DNA from: Monosporascus cannonballus
Taxonomy: Eukaryota; Ascomycota; Sordariomycetes; Xylariales
Length of the DNA stretch: 64,000 bases
NCBI GenBank assembly: GCA_004154925.1
Contig: QJNS01000011.1
Span: 496,001 to 560,000 of the forward strand
Reading direction: 5' to 3'
Every line of letters starts with the position of its first letter. Position 1 is the stretch's first letter. The notes under the pieces were generated by a model. It made no database searches. It was not told the origin of the DNA and worked only from the letters and a program-made list of their open reading frames with translations. Below, piece by piece: positions 12,370-20,929 of the stretch. The position numbers were made by a program, and so were the translations under genes.

Positions 12370-12890
12370 AAATAATAACGGTTCCCCGTTTAAATCTAAA
12401 CCTTCGGCGTTCCAATCTAAAGAAATAAACGCCTCCAAAACGGCGTCCATCTTAGAAATAAGTTGCATTTATTCCGCGTTCATGCAACGCCGCTTTTTTT
12501 CCATCTTTTCCCGTTTTTCCAACTAATCCAATTCTAAACCTTTTTTTAATAACTTTACCGCCCTTTTCTTAAAAAGGTTTTATTAAAAGCGCAAACGCCT
12601 AAATTTTCCAATAAATTCTTTTAACTTTTTATTTTATTAATAGCATAATTCGGCTAACCTTTTTTCCATTGCCTTTTATTCCCTTTTTGCAATTTTTTGG
12701 TACGCCAGAAAATTATTTTCAGTTTTACGTTATTCGCATAATAAACGGTTTTACGTTTCGTTTATTTTTTGCAACAAATTCATAATTAAAACGTTATAAA
12801 AAGGACGTTACCAACAAATATAATAATTATAACTCGAATATTTTCGAACGTAAAAACAATTGGTTTCGCCAAAACAGACATAATTTAAAT
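12370..12890 (-). pseudogene. A2 antisense frame downstream of pol (family A type)
   Basis: Minus-strand reading gives a long, mostly collinear Lys/Glu-rich protein: ENNFLAYQKIAKRE, MEKRLAEL, NKKLKEFIGKFRRLRF, KKRAVKLLKKGLELD, LEKREKMEKKRRCMNAE, ISKMDAVLEAFISLDWNAEG. Only about ten stops interrupt roughly 170 codons, several at CAA/CAG-type positions where C-to-T creates TAA/TAG. It lies between pol and the 3' LTR and points against pol. The type of helix and the C-terminal 'D-W-N-A' motif recur in A1, A3 and in diverged form in all B copies. Function unknown. Confidence 0.65.
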
Positions 12891-13095
12891 AAAGGAAAAC
12901 TTTAATACCAAATCTTTTAATTAAATTAATACGAATATTAAGAAAATTATGTTAATTTAACCAAGATTTTTCCTTTTTTTTGGATACAACTTATCATAAT
13001 AAAGTTAATTAAAATATTTCCAATTTCTTCTAATAAAACGAAAATAGCGACCTACGGTTCTTATTTTTAGGACAAAAATCCTCAGAAAAAAATAA

Positions 13096-13518
13096 TATTA
13101 TAAGAACAGGGGTTCCTATTTCGAAAAAACCAACTTTTAAAGCCTAACGCAAGCCTATTACGGCTAAACTCCGGACGGGAAACTTAATTCTTAAGGTAAT
13201 CTGGTTAATTTGGGTAATTTAGAGACGAAATTATACAGATCCAACAAATCTATAACATATTTACTTTAGGAATTAGAATATATAATAAATCGATTTTTTA
13301 TATAAATAACACCTACTTAATTTCGCTCCTTAGCTATTAATCTAAGCTTTTAATTCAGAGGCAACTGCACCGTTCTCTAATTGGGAGGAAAATCTTTAAA
13401 TCTCTCTAACAAACAAACCCCTAATAAATCATTCCTCGCCCTGTTGTTACCTGCAAATCAAGACCCCATTTCGGATACTGCTCATACCTCCAGGTGGATG
13501 TATAACAGGTTCGTTAGA
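13096..13518 (+). repeat. A2 3' LTR (423 bp)
   Basis: Starts TATTATAAGAACAGGGGTTC and ends AACAGGTTCGTTAGA (the solo copy at 32071-32488 ends GTTACA). It directly follows the tract GGACAAAAATCCTCAG..., which matches the A1 pre-LTR tract. The final 73 bases (13444-13516) are identical to 32414-32486 and carry no RIP changes, although the rest of the two LTRs differs at many C/T and G/A sites. Confidence 0.82.
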
Positions 13519-13790
13519 AACTCTATCTAATTTTTTACGTTTCCTTACTTAGGTTAATAACGGATATAATCAAAGTGCATACGGCATAGGACGATATAAA
13601 AATAAAAAATGAATAGGTATACGAAATAGAGAAAACTTTTGATATGCGAAAATAAAATGAACTTATCTAATACCTAATTAAATAGAAAAAAATATCCAAA
13701 CTCCAAAAATACCTAGGAACCTGCCAAAAACCTTATTAGCGCTCAGCGCCTGTTAAAGAACTTTCACCAGTAACGACGGGCGCGTCTTAC
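13519..13790 (+). pseudogene. B1 chromodomain
   Basis: Reads DIIKVHTA, DDIKIKNE, VYEIEKTFDMRK, NELI-x-YLIK, then YLGTCQK/PAKN in a shifted frame. The pattern (VYEVEKILDxRK...YLVKWKGYPxSExTWEPAKNL) is a chromodomain, which in chromoviruses steers integration toward marked chromatin. One frameshift falls near 13700. Confidence 0.75.
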
Positions 13791-14404
13791 TTAATAGCCG
13801 ACCAATCGGTAACCGGGATATCGGGCTAATCGGCCGCGATATATGCTAACGTGGCAGCCGTAACGGCAGCCTTCAATTATTTTTGTTCCCGACATTCTTG
13901 CTCCTCCAGCTTTTTCAGCAACTGCAATTCTTGTTATATTATTTTAACCTTTTTCGAACGAAAAAACGTTTTTTGTTTTCAAAAACGGATTAACTACGTA
14001 ATAATCTTATTTATTTCCTGTTAATAACGTTTTTGCAATTTTAGGAAACGTTTCTCCGCAAATACCTCCTTACGTTTTAAACGTTAATTTTCGGCATAAA
14101 TATTTTTTAAGAAAGATAAGAGGACGCCGTTATGATCATAAAGATAGTTACGTTTGACATACGTTTTGCATTTGGAAACGTTTTCCATTATTTTACACTT
14201 TCAGCCCCTAGAAAAGTATAAGGAATACGGCATGATTTCAAAACTGAAATCGTCAAAAATAAGAAACAGATTTTGACGTCGTATGGTGGACGAAGGAACC
14301 TGACGACGGTTTTTAATAACGCGGATTAACATCTTAAAAGGAAGGGGCTTACCAAAAGAAAAGAAAAAATCTGAAGAACAAGATTTGGGGAAAAAGGAAA
14401 TCAT
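13790..14404 (-). pseudogene. B1 antisense frame (type II), 67-codon open N-terminal part
   Basis: Minus-strand open stretch 14404-14201 starts MISFFPKSCSSDFFFSFGKP. It continues after one stop with MENVSKCKTYVKRNYLYDHNG, then ENxRLKRKEVFAEKRFLKLQ, QELQLLKKLEEQECREQK, AAVTAATLAYIAAD, PDIPVTDWSAIK. SKCKTYVKRNYLYDHNG fits the CxxCxxxxRxCD-G pattern of the other antisense frames. A Lys/Glu-rich coiled-coil-like centre and a C-terminal 'V-T-D-W-S-A' follow. About eight stops in some 200 codons, so it is better preserved than the pol around it. Function unknown; a DNA-binding or chromatin role is only a guess. Confidence 0.62.
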
Positions 14405-14783
14405 GTTACAACCAAATTAGCTGGGCCTGCGAAAACGGTCGAGCCAAGATCATAAAATTATATTAGTTTAGGGTTACGTAATTAATGCTTAGCGGATTTT
14501 AACTGAGTACGATTAAGTACGGCTAAATAACACTAAGCAACCGCTTAATAAAGCTCTGCTAAGCAGAGATAAACAGTAATAAAGGAATTAGGATATATAT
14601 ATTTATTATTTCCATAATTTAAATAGTTTTAGCTTGCAATATAATATCGCTACCCAAGGTACCCTTGGCATTACGAAACGTAACACGTTACTGTATTTAT
14701 TGCTTAGACTCCCACGATACTTCTGCCAACATAAACTCGTCGACTTAAGGTTTAATAGTTGGTTAAACCGCCTAGACGTCACA
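14404..14783 (+). repeat. B1 3' LTR (380 bp, U3 type II)
   Basis: Starts TGTTACAACCAAATTAGCTG and ends CCTAGACGTCACA. The 3' half (from about 14630, AGCTTGCAATATAAT) is shared by all family B LTRs. The U3 half differs from the hairpin-repeat LTRs and holds a short inverted repeat, CTCTGCTTAGCAGAG (on the reverse strand), at about 14554-14568. Confidence 0.85.
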
Positions 14784-15120
14784 GAATAAAAAATAACTTT
14801 CAGGAGGAAATACAGATTATTAAGTATTTGGTTACGTTAATAAGACTTACGAACGTACCAGTAACTTTTTAACGGATAGTTAACCATATATTACGAAAAT
14901 ATCTCGATATTTTCGTCCTTTGCTGTTTCTACGATATTCTTATTTTCTTAAAACAACCGAAAAAGTATACGCAAAATACGTTTATAAACTTTTTTAAAAT
15001 TTATAAAACGCAAAGTTATTTATTAACGCAAAAAATATTAATTTTACGTACAGATAGCAAAATATCTGAGATATATCATAACTCTAGGACATGTTAAAAT
15101 AAATCCTGAAAAGATCTCTA
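14784..15120 (+). pseudogene. B2 reverse transcriptase, C-terminal half
   Basis: Reads IIKYLVTLIRLTNVPVTF, IVNHILRKYLDIFVLCCFYDILIF (14830-14942). This is the gypsy palm block (F-x-YLVTPxGLTNAPATFQ...YLDDILIFS), with YLDD damaged to FYD. Thumb residues follow to about 15120. Confidence 0.78.
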
Positions 15121-15399
15121 CGATTACAAAATGACTAACGACAACGATAGTTAAAAAAATATAAATATTTTTTAAATTCGCTAATTATTACAAAAAGTTT
15201 ATTCGAAATTTTAGCAAAATAATTATACCCCTAACAAATTTTACGAAAAAAGCAAAAAAGTTCAAATAAACGTTCGAAATAAAAAAGACGTTTTAAAATA
15301 TTAAAAATAAGGTTACTAATAAGCTAATATTAAGAATATACGATTTAAATCGCTTCGTTAAATTAAAAACCAATATTTCGGATTAAGCGTTAACCGTAA

Positions 15400-15770
15400 T
15401 AATCGAATAAAGAAATAATTAAGACAAACTGCACTTTATTGTATTCTTTTCGTACAAATTAAAAGGAACTAAGCTTAATTACGGTATTCCAAATCAGGAA
15501 TTTATGGCTATTATAATGGTATTTCGAGAGTTTAGGCATTTTCTAAAAGGAAACTTATACCGGGTCAATATTTATACGTATTATCAAAACTTTACCGGAT
15601 TTATTACAACTGGGGAGTTTACAAAATAATACCTTCGTTACGCGGAAAAATTGGCAAGCTTCGATTTCGTTATTATCTATAAAAAAAGCTTGAAAAATAA
15701 TAAAGCAAACACTTTAAATAAGCAATCGAACTTTAAAAAGAAATTAGTTAAAGTTAGCCATAAAACATTC
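15400..15770 (+). pseudogene. B2 RNase H
   Basis: Reads YGIPNQEFMAIIMVFREFRH, FLKGNLYRVNIYTYYQNFTG, FITTGEF, LRYAEKLASFDFVIIYKKSL, NNKANTLNKQ. This closely matches the open B3 version (28008-27739): EFMAIIMAFPKFRYFLKG...YTDYQIF...FRYAEELATFDFVIIYKK...KADALSR. TDH has become TYY, and ADALSR has become ANTLNK. Confidence 0.82.
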
Positions 15771-15779
15771 GATATTATT

Positions 15780-16900
15780 ATATAAAGATATTTACGCCCG
15801 CATTAAATTACGATATTTTGGGTAATACCTTTTAATATATATTAGAAAATCCAGCAATATAACGACGGTTTCTTAAAAACCAAAAAAATAAACAAAATAC
15901 AAGTTCTACAAAATATCAAAAACAACATATACGAATATTAATTACATAAATATCCAGCGAACCACAATATCCTAAAACGGCTTCGACGTACATATTTTAT
16001 CCTTAGAATAGAATTAACGGTATAAAAAGTTATACAGTAATATAATATTTGCGCTAGAACGAAAACTTGACGACATAAGCTATACGGAAAATTACAGCTA
16101 TTACCAGTCGCAAAACGACCATAATATTTATTTATATTCAGCTTTATTACTAAACTTCCTGTATCAAAAATTCTAGTTATAAATGTATATTACGATAGTA
16201 TTTTCGGAATCGTTAATCGATTTACGAAAAATGTCTATTTCTTACAATATTACGATAATATAAACGCCGAATAATTAATATATATATTTTTAAACATATA
16301 TTTAATATATATAAATTATTGATACAAATTATTTCAGATGAAAGATTAATATTTGCATTTAAGTATTAGAAAGGCCTTAAAACGCGAATCGGCCTAAACC
16401 ACAAATTGTCTAGCATATTTAAACGATAAATAAATAAAGAAATAAAATGAACGAATTAAATTTTAAAAACTTACTTATGATATTATATTAATACCAAATA
16501 AAATACTTAAGTTAAAAAATTATTAATCGCATAATTAACTTGTAATACTAGTTATTATGAAAATATCAAAATAATATTTGCGAACGCAAATTTTGGTTTC
16601 ACTACAGAAAGTTATAAAAAATATATAATAATAATTCAATAAATATCAAAGTAATCTTTACGTTAAAGTGATTATAATAATTATATAAAAAATAAAACCA
16701 AAATTAAAATTCGTACGAAAGTAAATAAGTAATTATTATAATTTAAAAAGTTTAAAAGGATTAATTTTTGAAAGGAGGAAAATAAGTTTTCTTTTTACAA
16801 AAGATATTTAAACAAAACGACCCAATAAAAAACTCGATTTTAAATATATCGATCCATATAAAATTGCCAAAACAATTTAAAAAATAATTACCAATTGGAA
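15780..16900 (+). pseudogene. B2 integrase
   Basis: Zinc-binding end: YNICARTKT at about 16045. Core: YGKLQLLPVAKRP, LFIFSFITKLPVSKILV, VYYDSIFGIVNRFTKNVYFL, then a NAE-LIY block and KALKRES. This corresponds to PWDSxxFDFITKLPxS (first Asp) and FVIVDRFTKFxxFLPY. The second Asp and Glu lie in stop-ridden parts. This is one of the clearer integrases in the window but is not intact. Confidence 0.82.
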
Positions 16901-16939
16901 CCTTTGCTAAAAGTTAAATTTTATGTATTTTTTACGTTT

Positions 16940-17160
16940 TTTTATTCGAATTAATAGCAGATATAATTAAAATACATACGATATAAAATAATATAGAAAT
17001 AAAAAATAAATAAATATACGAAATGGAAAAAGTTCTCGATATACGAAAACAAAACGGATTTACCCAGTATCTAATTAAGTGAAAAAAATATCCGGACTCC
17101 GAAAACACTTAGGAACCTGCCAAAAGTCTTATTAGCGCCTAGCGCTTATTAAAGAATTTT
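16940..17160 (+). pseudogene. B2 chromodomain
   Basis: Collinear with 13560-13760 and 25890-26090: NEQ-like, YEMEKVLDIRKQNGF, YLIK, KKYPDSE, then EPAKSLISA. Chromovirus C-terminal chromodomain with stops. Confidence 0.75.
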
Positions 17161-17259
17161 TACTAATAACGCCGAGATCAACAAGGTTAAAGGTTCCCTA
17201 ATTAATAAACGACCAATCGGTGGATTTAAGGTTGGACCAGTTGAAAAAAGGTACAGCCT

Positions 17260-17790
17260 TTACCGATATGGCCTTAGCGACCTTAAATTTAACCTGTTTT
17301 TTTTAACGGTTTAATTTTTCTAATTTTCTCAGATTGTCGATATTACGGGATATAGCTTTCATTATTTTATCATACCACATTTTCTTTTGTTTATGTGAAT
17401 AACGTAAACGGGTATTAACTTCCGAAATAACCCGGTTTACCTTTTTTTCGACAGGCTTTAATTCCAGCTTAAGTTTTCGATGCCAAATAATAACGCGTTA
17501 TAGCTGCTCTGGGCTTAAACCCCGTACGTCATAGTTGGACTGGCCGTTTTTAATACAGAACGAATAACGGGAAAAGTCGTTTTTAGACCGTTTGCATTTT
17601 AGTTTCCTTTAATCGCAGTAAGAACAAGGCGTTATGTCGACAGGATTTGCAGAAAGTACCGCGGCCACTAAAAAGTTACGTTAAGCGGTTTTAACTTTGG
17701 AAAAAGGTTTAGCATATTTTTTAATACGACCCGTTATAATAAAATTAGGTATTTACGGAATAAAATTTTCGGGACGAAAATCCTAAAAAG
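17260..17790 (-). pseudogene. B2 antisense frame (type III) with two Cys-x2-Cys motifs
   Basis: The most legible antisense frame. From about 17690 downward on the minus strand it reads TPCSYCD-x-RKLKCKRSKND, SFCIKNGQSNYDVRGLSPEQ, RVIIWHRKLKLELKPVEKKV, NRVISEVNTRLRYSHKQKKM, WYDKIMKAISRNIDNLRKLE. Cys spacing is C-x2-C-x6-C, then (C)-x2-C-x6-(C), with two Cys replaced by Tyr, as expected for G-to-A. A Lys/Glu-rich helix follows. I count only three stops in about 135 codons, far fewer than in the neighbouring pol. Zinc binding is inferred from the Cys spacing. Confidence 0.7.
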
Positions 17791-17879
17791 GCGAGGATCG
17801 TATTATAACCTAATATCCTTAGCGCATCCAGAAATAGTCAAAACAAATAAAGCAACAAAAAGAAAAATTACGTAATAGG

Positions 17880-18012
17880 ATGATTAGGATTATTTTGAAA
17901 TCTACGAAAATCAGGATTATTGGAATTAGTACGAGATTTACGAAAATCGAAATTATTAGAATTATTACGAGATTTACGAAAGTTAGAATTGTTAAGATTA
18001 TTGCGAAAACGT
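17880..18012 (+). repeat. About 37-bp tandem repeat in B2 U3
   Basis: Three to four imperfect units built around GAATTATTACGAGATTTACG. The units differ by transitions. No counterpart in type I or II LTRs, which suggests U3-specific repeats arise repeatedly in these LTRs. Confidence 0.65.
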
Positions 18013-18229
18013 AATAATCTAGGCAAAATAAGTAATAATAGTTAAATATATATACGATCGTTATTTCTATAATCGAAATAATACCAACTTACAATAATAA
18101 TTCGTTATCCAAGGCACCTTTGTTATTACGAAACGTAATACGTTATTGTATTTATTGCTTAATTTCCTACGATACTCCTGCTAACATAAACCCGTACGAC
18201 TAAGGTTTAATAGTTAGTTAAACCCGCTA

Positions 18230-18361
18230 TGTTATGGCTGCACTATACCATCACGCTACCAGGGCAAAAGATCGGTGGAATGATCGCAATTGTGGCAATC
18301 ATCCTGGTGCTTACAGCTGCATATATACTCTGGAGCTCTTACGAGTGACCAGGCCGTAACA
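18230..18361 (+). mobile_element. 132-bp TG...CA element, copy 1
   Basis: Starts TGTTATGGCTGCACTATACC and ends GACCAGGCCGTAACA, giving imperfect inverted ends (TGTTATGGC / TGTTACGGC). It interrupts the end of the B2 LTR, which continues CCCTAGCTGTCACA. Flanks CGCTA and CCCTA may be an imperfect 5-bp duplication. GC is near 50% and RIP damage is absent, unlike everything around it. A second copy at 35145-35273 lies in a different element. It could be a solo LTR of a miniature LTR element or a MITE. One frame reads GGMIAIVAIILVLTAAYIL, then WSSYE and a stop, a hydrophobic run of unknown meaning. Confidence 0.72.
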
Positions 18362-18375
18362 CCCTAGCTGTCACA

Positions 18376-18632
18376 TAAATATAATAACTAGTTATGTTTA
18401 GCAATACAAAAAGTATTTGAAGTAATAAAATTATATTACAAACTGATATTATTTAACTTGTTAATATAATCAACGTAGATATTTTAATTCGACTTATTAA
18501 CTTATTATAAATAAATTAACAATCGGGTTTATTAGCCTATTATTAATAAATTGGTTGTTTGTTATGAAATGTAATTCCACTTAATCTTTTTCGTCGTTTG
18601 TATTATGATCGTTTCTGAAGGCCGTAGCTTCT
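18376..18632 (-). repeat. B5 3' LTR, larger fragment (interrupted on both sides)
   Basis: Aligns in order with the middle to U3 end of a reversed family B LTR (compare 18720-19010), ending GTTTCTGAAGGCCGTAGCTT. The left part is cut by B2. The right end is cut by B3 and the last bases resume at 32567-32583. Confidence 0.72.
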
Positions 18633-19020
18633 TGTGACGACTAGGGGGTTTAACCAATTATTAAACCTTAGTCGTACGAGTTTATGTTAACAAAAGTATC
18701 GTGGGAATCTAAGCAATAGATATAATAATCGTATTACGTCTTGTAATATCAAAAGTGCCTTGGATAACGATATTATATTACAAACTAAAGTTATCTAAAT
18801 TATGGAAATAATAAACGTATATATCTTGATCTGCTTTACTAGCTTACCACCAGTAAGTTAGTGATCCGACTCACTGGCTTACTATCAGTAAGTTGGTGAT
18901 CCGGCTAATTAGTTTACCACCAGTAAATTAGTAATCTATTACGTAACTTGCCTTAGCGCGTATTTATGGTTAGGTCCTAACAGACCGTTTCTGGAAACCG
19001 TAACTTACTAGGTTATAATA
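18633..19020 (-). repeat. B3 3' LTR (388 bp, U3 type I)
   Basis: Plus-strand left end TGTGACGACTAGGGGGTTTA, right end AGGTTATAATA (TGTTATAACC in sense). Contains three hairpin repeat units at about 18840-18935 (CACTGGCTTACTATCAGTAAG type). Followed by the minus-strand purine tract matching the B4 pre-LTR sequence. Confidence 0.85.
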
Positions 19021-19084
19021 CGATCTTTCTTTTTTACAAATCTTGCCTTTAAAATATTTCTTTTTTTTTCGGTAAATTTCTTAT

Positions 19085-19640
19085 ATTTATTTAATATGTT
19101 TTTCGATATCTTTAAATATAGTTCTCGCAAATATGAATAACGATTTATTTTAGTTAATTTAATTAAACTTAAAGGTTTTAACGTAATATTTTTTTCTACC
19201 CGATAACTTAATTATCAAATGATAAACGGGGTTTCTTATTACAAAGAATATATTTATCAGGGTCGTTTATGCGACGGTAATAAAATGCCTATTTTTATAA
19301 TTAATCGTTATATTACAAAATTAAAAAATTTAAAAAGGGAAAAATTAACGGCCGAAAAATCTTTATCTAAAACTTTTGAACTTTTTTCGTATACGTTATT
19401 AACGCCAGTACTATTAATCCCAGGGTGCGAAATTTGTTCATCGTACTTTTTAATCCTTAAATAATTTTAACGATTTTGCGCAGTTGGAATCAAAGTCCGT
19501 AATCGAGGCATAAGCTTTAAGTAAAATAGACGTTAATAATTAGAATGCGGTAAACCAAAGGCTTCCTTTTTGGATTTTATGAACTAGAATACCATTATCT
19601 CGAATAGCTCCGTTATTGCTAGTAAAAGTTCTTTAATAGG
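19085..19640 (+). pseudogene. B3 antisense frame (type I), 81-codon open core
   Basis: The open stretch 19219-19464 starts MINGVSYYKEYIYQGRLCDG and continues with IFIINRYITKLKNLKREKLT, AEKSLSKTFELFSYTLL. Compared with B8 (SKRRFRKSE, LIELRGFNVMPYFLCFTRQF, GFRYKKYIRRDRSYNE) and B4, the ancestral pattern is CxxC-x6-C followed by CKECIRRGRSCDG, then a Lys/Glu-rich helix. It runs opposite to pol, between the chromodomain and the 3' LTR. After the open stretch, remnants of DDFxDFAQLESKSVIEAQ and a V-D-V-x-N-W/L-N motif continue to about 19560. Function unknown. Confidence 0.66.
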
Positions 19641-19679
19641 CGTTAGGTGCTAATAAGGCTTTTGGCGGATTTCTAGATG

Positions 19680-19860
19680 TTCTCGGAATCCGAGTGCTTT
19701 TTCCATGTAATTAAATGCTGGGTAAATACGTCTTGTTTTCGTATATTAAGAATTTTCTCTATTTCGTATACTTATTTGTTTTTTATTTTTACCTTGTTTT
19801 ATGCCATATGCACTTTAATTATATCTGTTATTAATTCGAATAAAAAAACGTAAAAAAATA
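19680..19860 (-). pseudogene. B3 chromodomain
   Basis: Minus strand reads the family B chromodomain (Y-E-I-E-K-I-L-x-I-R-K...): the plus-strand bases TCGTATATTAAGAATTTTCT and TATTTCGTATACTTATTTGT complement the EKILNIRKQ and QVYEIE codons. Stop-ridden. Confidence 0.7.
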
Positions 19861-19879
19861 GAAAAAGTTTAATTTTTGG

Positions 19880-20440
19880 TAAAACTTTAATTAATAATTA
19901 TTTTCTGAGTTTTCTTTTAATAATTTTATATAGGCTGATATATTTGAAATCGAACTTCTTACTAGGTCTTTTTGTTTAAATATTTCTTTTAATAAAGAAA
20001 ACCATTTTTCCCTTTTCGAAAATTAATCCTTTTAACATTTTTTAATTATAATACTTGCTTATTTAATTTCGTACGAATTTAATCTTATTTTTATTTTGCG
20101 ATATCATTATTATAATTGCCTTAACGTAAGGATTATTTTAATATTTATTAAACCGTTATTACGTATTTTCTTTATAGATTTCTGGAATAAAACCACAATT
20201 TAGTTTTGTTAATATTATTTTTATATCTTTGTAATAACTGATATTATAAATTAATTATGCGATTAATAGTTTTTAAACATAGTTATTCTATTTATAATTA
20301 ATATAATATCGTAAAAAAACGTTTAAAATTTAATTCATTCGTTTTATTTATTGATTTATCTAAAATTCAAATACGTTGGATAACTTATAATGTAGGCCGA
20401 TTTATACTATAAGGTTTTATTAAAACTTAAATACGAATAT
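19880..20440 (-). pseudogene. B3 integrase, C-terminal part
   Basis: Minus-strand continuation of the integrase interrupted by B4. The break at 20440 is flanked by AATAT and resumes at 27102. Collinear with B2 16330-16900. Catalytic residues are not legible. Confidence 0.68.
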
Positions 20441-20799
20441 TGTCATGACTCAACGAGCCACGGTTTCCAGAAACGGTCTGCTACGACCCAACCACAGGTG
20501 CGCGGTGGGGCAGGTTACGTAATGGATCACCAACTTACTGGTGGTAAGCCAGTGAGCCGGATTACCAACTTATTGGTGGTAAGCCAGTAAATGGAAATAG
20601 GATCTATATATATGCTTATTATTTTTATAATTTAAATAACTTCAGCTTGTAATATAACAATTCGTTACCTAAGGCACTTTTGATATTACGAGATATAATA
20701 CAATTACTATATTTATTGCTCAGATTCCTACGATACTTCTGTTACCATAAATACGTATAATTAAGGTTTAATAAGTGGTTAAATTGCTTAGCGGTTATA
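20441..20799 (+). repeat. B4 5' LTR (359 bp, U3 type I, two repeat units)
   Basis: Starts TGTCATGACTCAACGAGCCA and ends CTTAGCGGTTATA. It carries two hairpin repeat units where the 3' LTR carries three, giving a 35-bp length difference. Other differences between the two LTRs are C/T and G/A transitions. Confidence 0.9.
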
Positions 20800-20929
20800 C
20801 GTTGCAAATATTTATTCAGTAATATCGTTAAATTCTGAACAATATTTAATACTGTCAAAATATCGACCAGCATTTAGAAAACCCTTATTTAGTAATTTAG
20901 GTTCGAATTCGGGAATTGGAAAAAGAAAT

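Larger units (their letters stand above)
6855..13518 (+). mobile_element. Ty3/gypsy retrotransposon A2 (family A), 5' LTR displaced left of window
   Basis: Sense strand is plus and A-rich. Order: gag, CCHC knuckle, TACxxD block, protease, RT, RNase H, integrase, antisense frame, polypurine-like tract (about 13070-13095), 3' LTR. No 5' LTR precedes gag because A1 interrupts the leader. A2's right LTR end (13518) is followed at once by the chromodomain part of a family B pol, so A2 inserted into B1. Predicted duplication AACTC (13519-13523). Confidence 0.87.
13519..14783 (+). mobile_element. Ty3/gypsy retrotransposon B1 (family B), 3' portion
   Basis: Begins mid-pol where A2 has inserted: bases 13519-13560 align with 16915-16950 (B2) and 25845-25880 (B4) just upstream of the chromodomain. 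Then come the chromodomain, an antisense frame and a 3' LTR ending at 14783. The next base resumes an unrelated position (RT) of another family B copy, so B1 sits inside B2. Predicted duplication GAATA (14784-14788). Confidence 0.82.
14784..18375 (+). mobile_element. Ty3/gypsy retrotransposon B2 (family B), from RT to 3' LTR
   Basis: Starts in the middle of RT directly after the B1 LTR and runs through RNase H, integrase, chromodomain, antisense frame and 3' LTR. The right end abuts a reversed family B LTR fragment at 18376, so B2 inserted in the 3' LTR of B5. Predicted duplication TAAAT (18376-18380). Its 5' part must lie left of the window. Confidence 0.82.
17801..18375 (+). repeat. B2 3' LTR (U3 type III), split by a 132-bp insertion
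   Basis: Starts TATTATAACCTAATATCC after a purine tract (AAAAAGGCGAGGATCG) and ends CCCTAGCTGTCACA. Without the 132-bp insert (18230-18361) it is 443 bp. Its 3' half matches the other family B LTRs. Its U3 carries its own 37-bp tandem repeat. Confidence 0.82.

Noticed and set aside
14554..14568. CTCTGCTTAGCAGAG dyad as a terminator or attachment site
   Set aside because: Sits in a eukaryotic LTR U3; no basis for a bacterial-type terminator or att site.
20800..20860. Primer-binding site after the B4 5' LTR
   Set aside because: No convincing complement to a tRNA 3' end (no TGG start) in B3, B4 or B8; RIP damage or another priming mode prevents a call.
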